Shown: positions 7,604-15,129 of the stretch, piece after piece
Position numbering within the stretch: the stretch's first letter is position 1
Layout: every line of letters starts with the position of its first letter
NCBI GenBank assembly: GCA_030024065.1
Contig: JASEIE010000023.1
Coordinates: 1 to 20,223 of the forward strand
Direction of reading: 5' to 3'
Source of the DNA: Thermodesulfobacteriota bacterium
GTDB lineage: Bacteria > Desulfobacterota > BSN033 > UBA1163
Length of the DNA stretch: 20,223 bases
Made by a program: the position numbers and the translations under genes
Notes under the pieces: model-generated
Told to the model about the DNA's origin: nothing
The model's database searches: none
Seen by the model: the letters and a program-made list of their open reading frames with translations, nothing else

Positions 7604-7864
7604 GTGACCGCTGTTTCACTCTCGATGTTTCACTCGCTGGCATCTTTCTGCAAATCAATGCTAATATCTTCTTTCGGTTAAATCTAATTTCTGAAAAAAA
7701 TATTGCATAAATTTATATTGTTTATCAAGAGATTTTTAAAAGCCCATTTTGCCCTGAACACCGTGCGGTGCAGGGTGAAGCTCGAAATGACAGCTAAACG
7801 TAACCTATTTTATGCTCTGAGTAATATGTTCTTGAGAACTGTTAGTATCTACCTTTGTTCAAAG
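7604..7864. other. Non-coding stretch between MmgE/PrpD gene and tctC copy 1
   Basis: No gene is seen. It holds two direct copies of TGTTTCACTC (7612-7621 and 7626-7635, period 14). An AT-rich segment follows with TTGATA (7723-7728) and AATATT (7699-7704) as a weak minus-strand promoter for the tctC operon. A GC-rich stem-loop lies at 7752-7775 (CCCTG and CACCG pairing with CGGTG and CAGGG), without a T-tract. The last resembles interspersed repeats rather than a terminator. Confidence 0.4.
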
Positions 7865-9226
7865 TCATATTTTTAGCAGCTCCATGATTTTACCGGCATC
7901 ATCGACCTGTTCAAGATTCCAGAGGAGCGAAAGCAACCGTTCCCTTTTCGTCAGAGGCAAAAGATCTTTAGTCAAGGAGGAGAATTTCTGTTCGATTTCT
8001 TCGTCGGTTAGAGGATTCTGGTGATGGCCACGGTGGTACTGTACTAATTCCGAGAATTTTTCGCCGGATTTGGTAATGATCTCAACACGATTGGCACTTG
8101 CGCCCGGATATAAGTTATTGCATTCTTTGGTCTCCTCGACCTTTATTTTCTGAAGAAGGTCAAGCAGGTCGGTATTGTGCAAGTACTCATCAGCGAAGTG
8201 CTTGATCTCTAAGGGGCCATACATCAGGGCGACTCCAACCACATAGGGAATACTGTGATCAGCGGTCTCCCGTGTCTTGGGATGCCATTTTTCATTATCG
8301 TCAGCCATTCTTGTCTTGCCAGCAGTGAAGGTCCCAACTTTTATCTCTGCGATTTCATCTACGTTAGATATCTTCGAACGAAGCTTAATTGCAGCATCGA
8401 TGACAGTCTGTGCATGCTGACCACAAGGATATCGTTTAATCGAGACGTCCGCAATGCGGAAAGATCTTCCATTCCCACCGAATTCATCCAACTGGAAAGG
8501 GCCGGTAACTGCCCTAAAGAAGCCAAATCGGCCTTCAAAAACGGGACTCGGACCAGTCATTCCTTCCTTTGCGAGCAAGGCAGCGAAAACGGCATTACGA
8601 GCGGCATTAGCAGAAGCACAACCTTTCCACATGGATAACTCACCGGCCCGAGTTTGCTGAAGGGATATGTTTGGAACAATAGCAAGATTTAAGGCTTCAA
8701 TCATCTGCTCTTGAAATAGGCCAAGGACTTTTGACGCCCCCATTACACAGGAGATGGCAGCGGTAAGGGCATGGTCGAAGCTTGTAGTGGAAAGATCAAA
8801 TTGGTCGAACAGCCGACAGAAGACTTCATAAGCCAGTACGGATGCAACAATGACCTCCTTGCCACCAGCGTGAACAGCATCGGCACAGGTTAGAACGGGT
8901 GCGAAGTTGTCGCTGGGATGACCTCTACCCTTGCTAACGAACCCATCGTTAAGGTCAAGATAGCGGATCATGACGCCATTGGCGAATGTCGCTAACTCGG
9001 GACTGGACTTCTGGCCGCTACCCAAGATGGTGGCAGGCATATTACACTGGTAAACTCGTCCCGCAATCCTGCGGGCTATTTCCCCAGGTCTACTGGCATA
9101 GCCACCGATACCACAGGCGATAGTATCAATGAGAAGGCCCTTTACCTTGTGTCTCACTACCGGGGGAATGTCCTCATACTTAATTGAGGAACCATAGGAA
9201 GCCAAATATTCAGTAATACTATCCAC
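7865..9226 (-). CDS. MmgE/PrpD family protein
   Basis: A 453-residue soluble protein of the length and pattern of the MmgE/PrpD family, which includes 2-methylcitrate dehydratase, aconitate decarboxylase and an iminodisuccinate epimerase. Landmarks are the all-helical N-terminal domain (VRHKVKGLLIDTIACGIGG), YLDLNDGF with the expected Asp residues, the GHPSDNFAPVL motif just after it (residues 102-112), and the KRYPCGQHAQTVIDAA segment in the C-terminal domain. The start is GTG at 9226, seven bases after AAGGAG. An inverted repeat (9237-9263) touches that site. It lies between two TTT operons and directly behind a decayed tctC, so it probably acts on an imported di- or tricarboxylate. The exact reaction cannot be assigned. 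Confidence 0.9.
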   Translation of the reverse strand: MDSITEYLASYGSSIKYEDIPPVVRHKVKGLLIDTIACGIGGYASRPGEIARRIAGRVYQCNMPATILGSGQKSSPELATFANGVMIRYLDLNDGFVSKGRGHPSDNFAPVLTCADAVHAGGKEVIVASVLAYEVFCRLFDQFDLSTTSFDHALTAAISCVMGASKVLGLFQEQMIEALNLAIVPNISLQQTRAGELSMWKGCASANAARNAVFAALLAKEGMTGPSPVFEGRFGFFRAVTGPFQLDEFGGNGRSFRIADVSIKRYPCGQHAQTVIDAAIKLRSKISNVDEIAEIKVGTFTAGKTRMADDNEKWHPKTRETADHSIPYVVGVALMYGPLEIKHFADEYLHNTDLLDLLQKIKVEETKECNNLYPGASANRVEIITKSGEKFSELVQYHRGHHQNPLTDEEIEQKFSSLTKDLLPLTKRERLLSLLWNLEQVDDAGKIMELLKI

Positions 9227-9236
9227 AATAAATCTC

Positions 9237-9263
9237 CTTATACTTATTTCGATGAAGTATAAG
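9237..9263 (-). promoter_or_regulatory. Inverted repeat overlapping the MmgE/PrpD Shine-Dalgarno
   Basis: CTTATACTT (9237-9245) and AAGTATAAG (9255-9263) are perfect 9-base arms with a 9-base loop. On the minus strand the distal arm supplies the AAG of the AAGGAG ribosome-binding site of the GTG start at 9226. It could be an operator or a stem limiting translation. It also covers the end of the tctC remnant. Confidence 0.4.
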
Positions 9264-9562
9264 TACTTCTACAAATATATTCACATCCCTGGCAAAATAA
9301 ACCTTGGTTTGTTTTAAGATATTCTTTAAATGTATTGGTCTTTATGACCTTGGCAAACACTTTTTCTCAGAACTTAACCGCCGATATTTCCGACGGCGAC
9401 ATTTATTTTTTGGGGCGATTTTTTTGCCTCAGCGATGATGCTCTTCATATCCTTGTAAGGGGAACCATATCGGGTAAAGGCTAAATTGGGATCTTCAGCC
9501 AACATAGCTATTGGTATGTCGTCTTCAAATTTCAACTGGCTCGATCCACGTATGAAGGATAT
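9244..9562 (-). pseudogene. Remnant of a third tctC, with internal deletion and nonsense codon
   Basis: Minus-strand codons from 9562 to about 9374 read like the middle of a TctC (IRGSSQLKFEDD, MLAEDPNLAFTRYGSPYKDM, then VAVGNIGG), aligning with IRGTTQ/LRGTTQIKFED and VAVGTAGG of copy 1. Directly after, in another frame, about 9378 onward reads A-V-K-F-stop-E-K-V-F-A-K-V-I-K, matching the AVKFWEDAF segment near the TctC C-terminus, with the Trp codon changed to TGA. The roughly 100 residues in between are missing, as is the N-terminal third with its signal peptide. The reading ends at TAA (9244-9246). It is not functional. It is distinct from both intact copies, so it comes from an additional TTT locus. 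Confidence 0.8.
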
Positions 9563-9572
9563 TCGAAAGCGA

Positions 9573-9588
9573 CTCACCCTTGGGTGAG
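9573..9588. repeat. Perfect 7-bp hairpin at the junction of two remnants
   Basis: CTCACCC and GGGTGAG with a two-base loop sit in the 48 bases between the tctA remnant stop and the start of tctC homology. It could be the stem of an old terminator or mark the deletion junction. No T-tract follows on either strand. Confidence 0.4.
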
Positions 9589-9610
9589 GCAAATGTCGGA
9601 TAGAAACGAC

Positions 9611-9780
9611 TTACCTCTCCTCCTCCTCGAGTAGAGCCCTCTTCATCCTTATGGTCTTAAATGTTACCAAGACGGTCATGATCGCTGCCATTCCCAGAAG
9701 GACCGCAGAGATCGGGCGCGTTATGAAAGTGGTCACATCCCCATGAGAGAGATTAAGAGCCTGATAGAGAGAATATTCCA
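9611..9780 (-). pseudogene. 3' end of a third tctA (C-terminal fragment)
   Basis: The frame from 9780 to the TAA at 9611 encodes about 56 residues beginning MEYSLYQALNLSHGD, then TRPISAVLLG, and ending in EEEER. This matches the last 57 or so residues of both intact TctA proteins (SLYRALSLAHGD / ALYQALNLSYGS, then TRPISAVLLG / TRPISATLLG). Upstream in this frame the homology stops abruptly and a stop codon soon follows, so all but the last eighth of the gene is gone. It differs from copies 1 and 2 in sequence, hence a third locus. Order here is tctA end followed by tctC, the opposite of the tctC-tctB-tctA order of the intact operons, so either two adjoining loci were fused by deletion or the order was rearranged. 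Confidence 0.8.
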
Positions 9781-9815
9781 TTCCATCAGCCTTTACGCCG
9801 TCAGCCTGCCGGCTC

Positions 9816-9884
9816 CCATCCGCTCGTCGGCCTCACGGATGGTGAATTTTCTCGATTCCTACATCGTTTTCTCCCTGAATCGAG
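9816..9884. repeat. Two stem-loops just downstream of tctA copy 2
   Basis: CCATCCG (9816-9822) pairs with CGGATGG (9836-9842). CTCGATTC (9851-9858) pairs with GAATCGAG (9877-9884). The second begins six bases after the tctA copy 2 stop on the minus strand and may serve as a transcript-end stem, though no strong T-run follows. They fill the gap to the tctA remnant. Confidence 0.45.
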
Positions 9885-9889
9885 TCCTC

Positions 9890-11395
9890 TTAGACTTTAT
9901 CTTCCTTCACTATCATCCTCGCCCTCCGTACGGCCTTGAATCCGACGGCGATCGCCATGAGGGCTGAGATTCCCAGCAGGGTCGCTGAAATCGGACGCGT
10001 GACGAAGGTCATCATGCTCCCGTAGGAGAGATTCAGGGCCTGGTAAAGGGCTCTTTCCATCATCGGCCCCAAAAGAAGCGAAAGCAACATCGGCGCAGGG
10101 GGGATATCCGCCTTCTTCATAAAATAGCCAGCGACGCCGAAAATCAGCATCAATCCCACATCGAAGAGACCCGTGCTGATCGCATAGGCGCCGACGACGC
10201 AGATGATGAGGATTGCCGGGTAGATGAGGGCGTAAGAGATCCTGAGAATAGAGGCGAAGAGCGGCACCAGCGGGAGGTTCATGATGATCAGAATGATGTT
10301 CCCGATGAACATGGAGGCCATGACCGCCCAGACGAAATCAGCGTTTTCAACGAAGAGCATCGGGCCGGGTTTGAGGCCGTAGAGGATGAGCGCCCCCAGC
10401 ATGACTGCCGTGGCCCCCGAGCCGGGGATGCCCAGGGCGAACATCGGCACCATCGCCCCCGAGGTTGCGGCGTTGTTGGAAGACTCCGGTCCCGCGATCC
10501 CCTCGAGAACCCCTGTGCCGAATGTCTCGGGATGCTTGTGAACGCTTTTCTCGATGCCGTAGGTCACAAAGGAGGCGATCGTCGGGCCGGCCCCGGGGAG
10601 GACGCCGATGATGAAACTGATGATGGTGCCCCGGAGGATCGCCCAGCGGCAGAGGAGGATTTCTTTGAGGGACGGGAAAAGTTCGCGGAACTTGACCTTG
10701 ATCGGTTCGACCTTCATGAACTTCTCGGCGGAGACGAGCACTTCACCGATACCGAAGGTCCCCATGACGAGGACGACGAAATCGATGCCGTCCAGGAGTT
10801 CGGCGATCCCGTGGGTGAAACGGTCCCTTCCCTGGACGATATCGGTCCCGACGCAGCCGAGGCCGAGGCCGATGGCGGCGCTCATCAGGGATTTTGGGAT
10901 CGATTTGCCGCCGACGAAAACGATCGTCAGCATCCCCATGAGGATGAGGCTGAAGAATTCGGCAGGGCCGAACTTGAGGCTGAAGTCGGCGAGCGGCACA
11001 GCGGCGGCAACCAGGCCGATCGTCCCCAGGATGCCCGCGATGAAGGAGCCGATGGCGGAAAGCCCGAGGGCCGTTCCGGCTTTCCCCTTCTTGGCGAGCT
11101 GGTAGCCCTCGATCGCCGTGATGACCGAGGAGGACTCGCCTGGGACGTTGAGTAAGATCGAGGTCGTCGAGCCGCCGTACATCGCCCCGTAGTATACCGC
11201 ACACATCATGATCATGGCGGGGGTGGCGTTCATGCCGAAGGTGATCGGTATAAGGATGGCCATCGTTGCCGAAGGTCCGAGGCCGGGGAGGATTCCGATT
11301 ATCGTCCCGAGGAGGCAGCCGGTGAAGGCCATCAGGATGTTATAAGGCGAGATGCAGGTGGTGAAACCGCCCATCAGACTATTGAGAATTTCCAT
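9890..11395 (-). CDS. tctA: Tripartite tricarboxylate transporter, large membrane subunit TctA (copy 2)
   Basis: A 501-residue permease of the TTT family. It shows the family hallmarks PGLGPSATMAILIPITFG, YYGAMYGGSTTSILLNVPGE, PGAGPTIASFVTYGIEK and GIPGSGATAVMLGALILYG. Its ATG at 11395 is preceded by AAAGGAGA. It is colinear with copy 1 across nearly the whole length. It is the last gene of its tctC-tctB-tctA operon, 21 bases after tctB. Third codon positions are strongly G/C, which yields long open frames on the opposite strand that are only shadows; copy 1 and the A2/B2 genes upstream lack this bias. This points to a separate origin for the transporter genes of this locus. Confidence 0.93.
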   Translation of the reverse strand: MEILNSLMGGFTTCISPYNILMAFTGCLLGTIIGILPGLGPSATMAILIPITFGMNATPAMIMMCAVYYGAMYGGSTTSILLNVPGESSSVITAIEGYQLAKKGKAGTALGLSAIGSFIAGILGTIGLVAAAVPLADFSLKFGPAEFFSLILMGMLTIVFVGGKSIPKSLMSAAIGLGLGCVGTDIVQGRDRFTHGIAELLDGIDFVVLVMGTFGIGEVLVSAEKFMKVEPIKVKFRELFPSLKEILLCRWAILRGTIISFIIGVLPGAGPTIASFVTYGIEKSVHKHPETFGTGVLEGIAGPESSNNAATSGAMVPMFALGIPGSGATAVMLGALILYGLKPGPMLFVENADFVWAVMASMFIGNIILIIMNLPLVPLFASILRISYALIYPAILIICVVGAYAISTGLFDVGLMLIFGVAGYFMKKADIPPAPMLLSLLLGPMMERALYQALNLSYGSMMTFVTRPISATLLGISALMAIAVGFKAVRRARMIVKEDKV

Positions 11396-11416
11396 TTTCT
11401 GGTCGCTCTCCTTTCG

Positions 11417-11878
11417 CTAAATTCCCAGGAAGCCCTTTGGAAAGCCCATCTTCATGAAGTGTGCGAAAATGACCCAGTTCACGGCGGCATAGGCCATTCC
11501 GTAGCCGATGCTCTTTAAGATGTTGTACCGCTCCAGGCTGAAGAGAATCGCCGACACGAACAGACAGACCGTGATGGGAAAACCTAGGAAAGGCATGACC
11601 ATCCAGACGCCGAAAAGCATCAGGAAAATGAACCCGACGCGGTAGAGGGCGTGTTTTTCGGGGAGGATCTTCATTGCATCCTCCTTGCTCTGTTTGCGCC
11701 GGAAGGTGTCGAAAAGCAGATAACAGGAGAGGATAGCCAGGACGACCCCCACCCAGAAGGGGAGGAAACCCGGACCAGGCGTGAATTCCGTCATATAGTC
11801 GAATTTTGTCGATTCGAGGTAAAACCAGAGGCTGAGTCCCAGCCCGATCACCCCGAAAATACGATCCGCTTTTCTCAT
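11417..11878 (-). CDS. tctB: Tripartite tricarboxylate transporter, small membrane subunit TctB (copy 2)
   Basis: A 153-residue four-helix membrane protein, the same length as copy 1 and similar throughout (MRKADRIFGVIGLGLSLW, TPGPGFLPFWVG, PKGFLGI). An AGGAGGA site lies seven bases before the ATG at 11878. It is placed between tctC (39-base gap) and tctA (21-base gap), the same spacing pattern as copy 1, and is expected to form the membrane complex with TctA. Confidence 0.9.
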   Translation of the reverse strand: MRKADRIFGVIGLGLSLWFYLESTKFDYMTEFTPGPGFLPFWVGVVLAILSCYLLFDTFRRKQSKEDAMKILPEKHALYRVGFIFLMLFGVWMVMPFLGFPITVCLFVSAILFSLERYNILKSIGYGMAYAAVNWVIFAHFMKMGFPKGFLGI

Positions 11879-11917
11879 AACTTGTCCTCCTGAAAGGGGG
11901 TCACCAGGTTTTAACCG

Positions 11918-12892
11918 TTATTTACCCGTACCCATGTGCTTGAGGTCTTCCTCGAGGCCCTTGACGTAGTCCACAAGGAACGCCTTGGTCTCCGCCCCGG
12001 TCTTGTAGGCAGGAGCGACGTCGAACTTATTCATGAATTCGATATACTGCTGGGACTTCACCAGCTTCGCGAACGCATCTTCCCAGAACTTGACCGCCTC
12101 GGCCGGGAAGTTCGGACCGCCGAAGAAGCCCCGGTACTGCGTGAAGGATGCGTTGTCCCCCTGCTCGATCAGCGTGGGGATGTCCTTGTAGTAGGGAACT
12201 CGGGTTGTGCCCATATTGGCGAGGACCCTGGCCCTCTTGCCCTTGACATGGCCTGATGTCTCCGCGGTGTTCCCGAAGGCCATGTCGATGTGGCCGCCGA
12301 TCAACGCGGTCGGGCTGAACTCAAAGGAGGTGATGGTGAACTTCACACCCGTCGCCCTCTCGATCCGGGATACCATGACGTGTTCCGAGCCGCCGATGCT
12401 GTTGACTCCGGCTTTGATCTTCTTGGGGTTCGCCTTGGCGTCGGCGAGCAAATCCTTGAAGGTCTTGTAGGGAGAGTCATAGGGCACGATCATGACATTT
12501 CCGTCCTCAACGAGCGTACTCAGCCAGACGCAGTCCGCAAGCTTCATGACGGTCGTAGCGCGGAGCATCGCCATGAGCTGCGAAGTCGTCCAGTGCATCA
12601 CGACGTACGGGTCGCCCGCCTTTGAGTGCAGGTAGTTGAGGGCTACGGCGGATGAGCCGCCCTGACGGGTCTGGACCTGAATCTTTGTTTTTACGATTCC
12701 GGCCTTGTTCAGAGTATCGCCGGTGGTGAGCACGAACAGACCGGCGCCGCCGCCAGGCGAAGAGTGGTGCAGTAACTCAATAACCTTGTCTGGTTCCGGA
12801 TAGGCGGCCTGGGCCGAAGGAGCCAAGGCCAGGGCGATGACAAACAGGAAAAAAACAACGACGATGGAAAAAAACAAACCTTTTTTTTTCAT
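11918..12892 (-). CDS. tctC: TTT periplasmic substrate-binding protein TctC/Bug family (copy 2)
   Basis: A 324-residue binding protein with a signal peptide (MKKKGLFFS, a long hydrophobic core, PSAQA then AY; cleavage near residue 29). The start at 12892 is preferred over an in-frame ATG at 12913 because AAAGGAG lies at proper distance and the signal peptide then has normal form. The mature start AYPEPDKVIELLHHSSPGGGAG keeps the glycine loop, and TRQGGSSAVALNYL and GVNSIGGSEH match family landmarks. A GSD-type acid in copy 1 (PGGGSD) is replaced by GAG here, which may alter ligand choice. It is the first gene of the operon, about 150 bases downstream of B2, with a leader similar to that of copy 1. 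Confidence 0.92.
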   Translation of the reverse strand: MKKKGLFFSIVVVFFLFVIALALAPSAQAAYPEPDKVIELLHHSSPGGGAGLFVLTTGDTLNKAGIVKTKIQVQTRQGGSSAVALNYLHSKAGDPYVVMHWTTSQLMAMLRATTVMKLADCVWLSTLVEDGNVMIVPYDSPYKTFKDLLADAKANPKKIKAGVNSIGGSEHVMVSRIERATGVKFTITSFEFSPTALIGGHIDMAFGNTAETSGHVKGKRARVLANMGTTRVPYYKDIPTLIEQGDNASFTQYRGFFGGPNFPAEAVKFWEDAFAKLVKSQQYIEFMNKFDVAPAYKTGAETKAFLVDYVKGLEEDLKHMGTGK

Positions 12893-12917
12893 GGCAAACT
12901 CCTTTCTTTTCATGTCG

Positions 12918-13020
12918 GGGGCATCGGCAGCTACGCCCCTCCGTTAAATGGTTCTAAAATTCTTGGTACGAAATGGCTTATGCGTCCTCACCTCCTTTCC
13001 CGGCTTCCTCTTTTGTTATT
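12918..13020 (-). promoter_or_regulatory. Leader of tctC copy 2 with conserved block and stem-loop
   Basis: Bases 12989-13020 match the leader block of copy 1 at 28 of 32 positions and include AAAGGAGGTGA on the minus strand, away from any obvious gene start. GGGGC (12918-12922) and GCCCC (12935-12939) form a short stem just ahead of the tctC ribosome-binding site. A short frame GTG AGG ACG CAT AAG follows the AAAGGAG, but no equivalent peptide exists in copy 1, so a conserved leader peptide is unlikely. Confidence 0.4.
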
Positions 13021-13046
13021 CATCCCTGCAGTTTCTCCTTCGATGG

Positions 13047-13676
13047 TTAAGTTTTTTTATAATGTTCCAACAGGTCTTCACACCGGTCCGTATTGAAAAT
13101 CCCGCAGGGACAGGGCTTTGCTAAAAGGTGCCCACCTTCTGAGGGCGTCATTTTTCCAGCTTTTACCTTTTCCATGACAACTTTGGTTAATTTAGAGGCC
13201 ACCATTCCATGACCACACATGGTCGTAATTTCCAAAACCGTCTCCTCCGGAAGAAGGGCCTTTTTCCCATGGATTCCGAGGGAGAGAAAAGCGGTGTGAG
13301 GCTTTAAGCCGAGATCTTTTGCAATACTGACAACCTCGTCAATCAGGCCGCTGACGACAATGGAAATGCCTGTATCCGCTTCCTTCAGTTTTTTAAGGAC
13401 CGACTTGACCGTCTCTTTATTGGAAAAACAACATGCAACACCGTATCCCTTGTCCAGGGTGGCTGCATATTCCTCAGGTTGAAGACCTCCCTTGAAGCTT
13501 TTTTCCACCTGGCTGGAACCAAAATTGACAGGTTTTTCAGAAAGGAAGATGTTTAAAATCTTGCGAAGTTTTGGACCGCAACCCTCCCGGTTCACATACC
13601 TGGAAGCCCTGGCATAAAAGGTGTAATCGTTCTGTAAGTTTTCGACGGTTCCGTAACGATGTAATGAGTGGCTCAT
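13047..13676 (-). CDS. Uncharacterised partner protein B2, paralogue of B1
   Basis: A 209-residue soluble protein. The ATG at 13676 follows AAGGAG, and an in-frame extension to 13712 overlaps the A2 end and lacks homology to B1. It is colinear with B1: MSHSLHRYG at the start, SLGIHG, MCGH at 153-156 and C189-P-C191-G-I-F-N-T at the end all stand at the same residue numbers. Residues 83-101 carry the module shared with the small ferredoxin at 2438-2713. It has additional cysteines at 82-83 not shared with B1. The gene starts 10 bases after A2 and is probably co-translated with it. Function unknown; the retained Cys/His positions argue for a metal or Fe-S cofactor site. Confidence 0.75.
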   Translation of the reverse strand: MSHSLHRYGTVENLQNDYTFYARASRYVNREGCGPKLRKILNIFLSEKPVNFGSSQVEKSFKGGLQPEEYAATLDKGYGVACCFSNKETVKSVLKKLKEADTGISIVVSGLIDEVVSIAKDLGLKPHTAFLSLGIHGKKALLPEETVLEITTMCGHGMVASKLTKVVMEKVKAGKMTPSEGGHLLAKPCPCGIFNTDRCEDLLEHYKKT

Positions 13677-13686
13677 TTTTAGCTCC

Positions 13687-14409
13687 TTATTCTTCAACGA
13701 TGGGGCGTCCAAGCCCCATGTTCATTTTTGCATTCGGGCGTGCAGGAAGCCCTAAGTCCTTAAGCTTGGATCGAACCGGAAGCGTTCCATCCTCGGCAAA
13801 CCGGGTGGCCAGCCCCCAGGAAACAACCGTGTCGACCTGTTCCAGAACCGGCATCAATGTCTTTACAACTTTTTTCAATTGATCTTCCTTAATCTTAAAT
13901 TCCACAATGGCTGAAAGGACTTTCTCGTTAAGGACTTCCGGTTTCAATTTTCCGGCCTTTGGGTCTGCCATAAGGTGGAAAACGGGATTCGCCTCTTCGA
14001 TTTCGATATTCATGGAACGGAGAACCGAGGTCACCTTTTCGATTTCTCCTAATCGGGTTCCTGCTCCCGGGCGGCCAAATTCAAGGGCCATGCCATAATC
14101 ACCCCGGCGGTACCTTCCGGTAACATCATTCGTTTTCATTTCTTCGGTGCCGCGGCCTCCCTGTCTTAATCCTGGATGTTCAACAAGAGGATCGCTGAAA
14201 GCTGCTCGAATAGAACGAGGATATTTCTTGGATTCTTCAGGCATATAGAGTGCATCCACAGAGCAAACACCCGCCCTCAGGCAAACACCGCACTCTACAC
14301 ATTCATCCTGATCGATGATGGCTGCCTCACCCCCCTCCGATATGCAATTCATGGGACAGAAATCTAAACATTCTAAACAGGAAATACATTTTTCAGGATC
14401 AATTTTCAA
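13687..14409 (-). CDS. Dicluster [4Fe-4S] protein A2, paralogue of A1
   Basis: A 240-residue protein. The start is a TTG at 14409 with AAAGGAG nine or so bases before it; this gives MKIDPEKC with the first cysteine at residue 8, as in A1. CISCLECLDFC and CVECGVCLRAGVC give two [4Fe-4S] sites, though the second is not a regular ferredoxin spacing. Downstream, GRGTEEMKTNDVTGRY and FGRPGAGT match A1, as do LNEKVLSAI and the C-terminal LGRP. The TTG overlaps the stop of the GntR gene as TTGA, implying translational coupling to its regulator. Likely an oxidoreductase subunit acting with B2; a 6-hydroxynicotinate reductase-type label is possible but unverified. Confidence 0.75.
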   Translation of the reverse strand: MKIDPEKCISCLECLDFCPMNCISEGGEAAIIDQDECVECGVCLRAGVCSVDALYMPEESKKYPRSIRAAFSDPLVEHPGLRQGGRGTEEMKTNDVTGRYRRGDYGMALEFGRPGAGTRLGEIEKVTSVLRSMNIEIEEANPVFHLMADPKAGKLKPEVLNEKVLSAIVEFKIKEDQLKKVVKTLMPVLEQVDTVVSWGLATRFAEDGTLPVRSKLKDLGLPARPNAKMNMGLGRPIVEE

Positions 14410-15071
14410 TTTTTCTCTCCTTTCTCAGTTTTTTGTATGAAATATTCGACTCTGCTTAGAATCATTTCTTTTCTTATGCTTTCCGCTCTCTTCGCATCAC
14501 CTGATTCAAACGATTGGATAAGGGCATTGTGATGAGTTATTGAAAAATTCATCCAATCTGGCAGAGATAAAGTTTCAAAACGATAACGCATCGTCTGTTT
14601 ACTGAAATTGTTGATCAATTCGATTAATCGCCTGTTTTCACAGGCCTCGACCAGAATTTGGTGAAATTTAAGGTTCAAGTTAAAGTAGGCCCTGACGTTT
14701 TTTTTAGCAGCAATCTCGATCATTTGTTGATTCAATTTTTTCAGTTTCTCAAGCACACTTGGGTTCTGTTTTTTTACAGCTAAGTAGGTTGCCAGACTTT
14801 CGAGGTTGGCCCGGATAAGATATATATCCTCAGCTTCCTGGGGTTCAACCTTGGCAATTGAAATCCCTTTCCGGGGTTCACTCGTAACGAATCCCTTGCT
14901 TTCTAATATTCGAAACGCCTCTCTAACCGGAGATCGGCTGACCCCCAATGCTTTACAGAGAGTTCCTTCGATGATCCGCTCACCTGGCTGGAGGGCGCCT
15001 TCTAATATTTTTTCCTCAAGGCCCTGGACAATTTGTTCGACCAGGCTTTTATGCTTGATAAAGTTTTCCAC
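14406..15071 (-). CDS. GntR family transcriptional regulator, FadR/FCD subfamily
   Basis: A 221-residue repressor-type regulator. Residues about 10-75 form the winged helix (LCKALGVSRSPVREAFRILESKGFV is recognisable in two parts: the turn ALGVSRSPVREA and the wing EPRKGISI). Residues about 80-210 are the all-helical FCD ligand domain. Of the usual metal ligands, His137 (LKFHQIL) and His180/181 are present, while the position normally held by Asp, four residues before His137, is Asn133. The start is GTG at 15071 after AAAGGAAGG. It lies between an amidohydrolase gene (58 bases upstream) and A2, which it overlaps. It probably senses an organic acid and controls this locus, possibly at the palindrome at 17569-17580. 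Confidence 0.88.
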   Translation of the reverse strand: MENFIKHKSLVEQIVQGLEEKILEGALQPGERIIEGTLCKALGVSRSPVREAFRILESKGFVTSEPRKGISIAKVEPQEAEDIYLIRANLESLATYLAVKKQNPSVLEKLKKLNQQMIEIAAKKNVRAYFNLNLKFHQILVEACENRRLIELINNFSKQTMRYRFETLSLPDWMNFSITHHNALIQSFESGDAKRAESIRKEMILSRVEYFIQKTEKGEKN

Positions 15072-15129
15072 GGTCCCTTCCTTTGTCTATGTTTGATCCA
15101 TCCACTCTCTGTCTCTGGTACCCCCAGGA

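Noticed and set aside
7752..7775. GC-rich stem-loop as an intrinsic terminator of the MmgE/PrpD gene
   Set aside because: It lies about 90 bases past the stop and has no T-tract on the minus strand; it looks like a dispersed repeat.
9374..9592. A functional 72-residue gene in the tctC remnant
   Set aside because: It matches only the middle of TctC, lacks a signal peptide and Shine-Dalgarno, and its first ten residues are junction sequence.
10532..11155. Long plus-strand open frame (207 codons) opposite tctA copy 2, with a highly acidic translation
   Set aside because: It is the complement of a GC-rich membrane protein gene; several antisense frames are open there at once, with no Shine-Dalgarno and no family resemblance.
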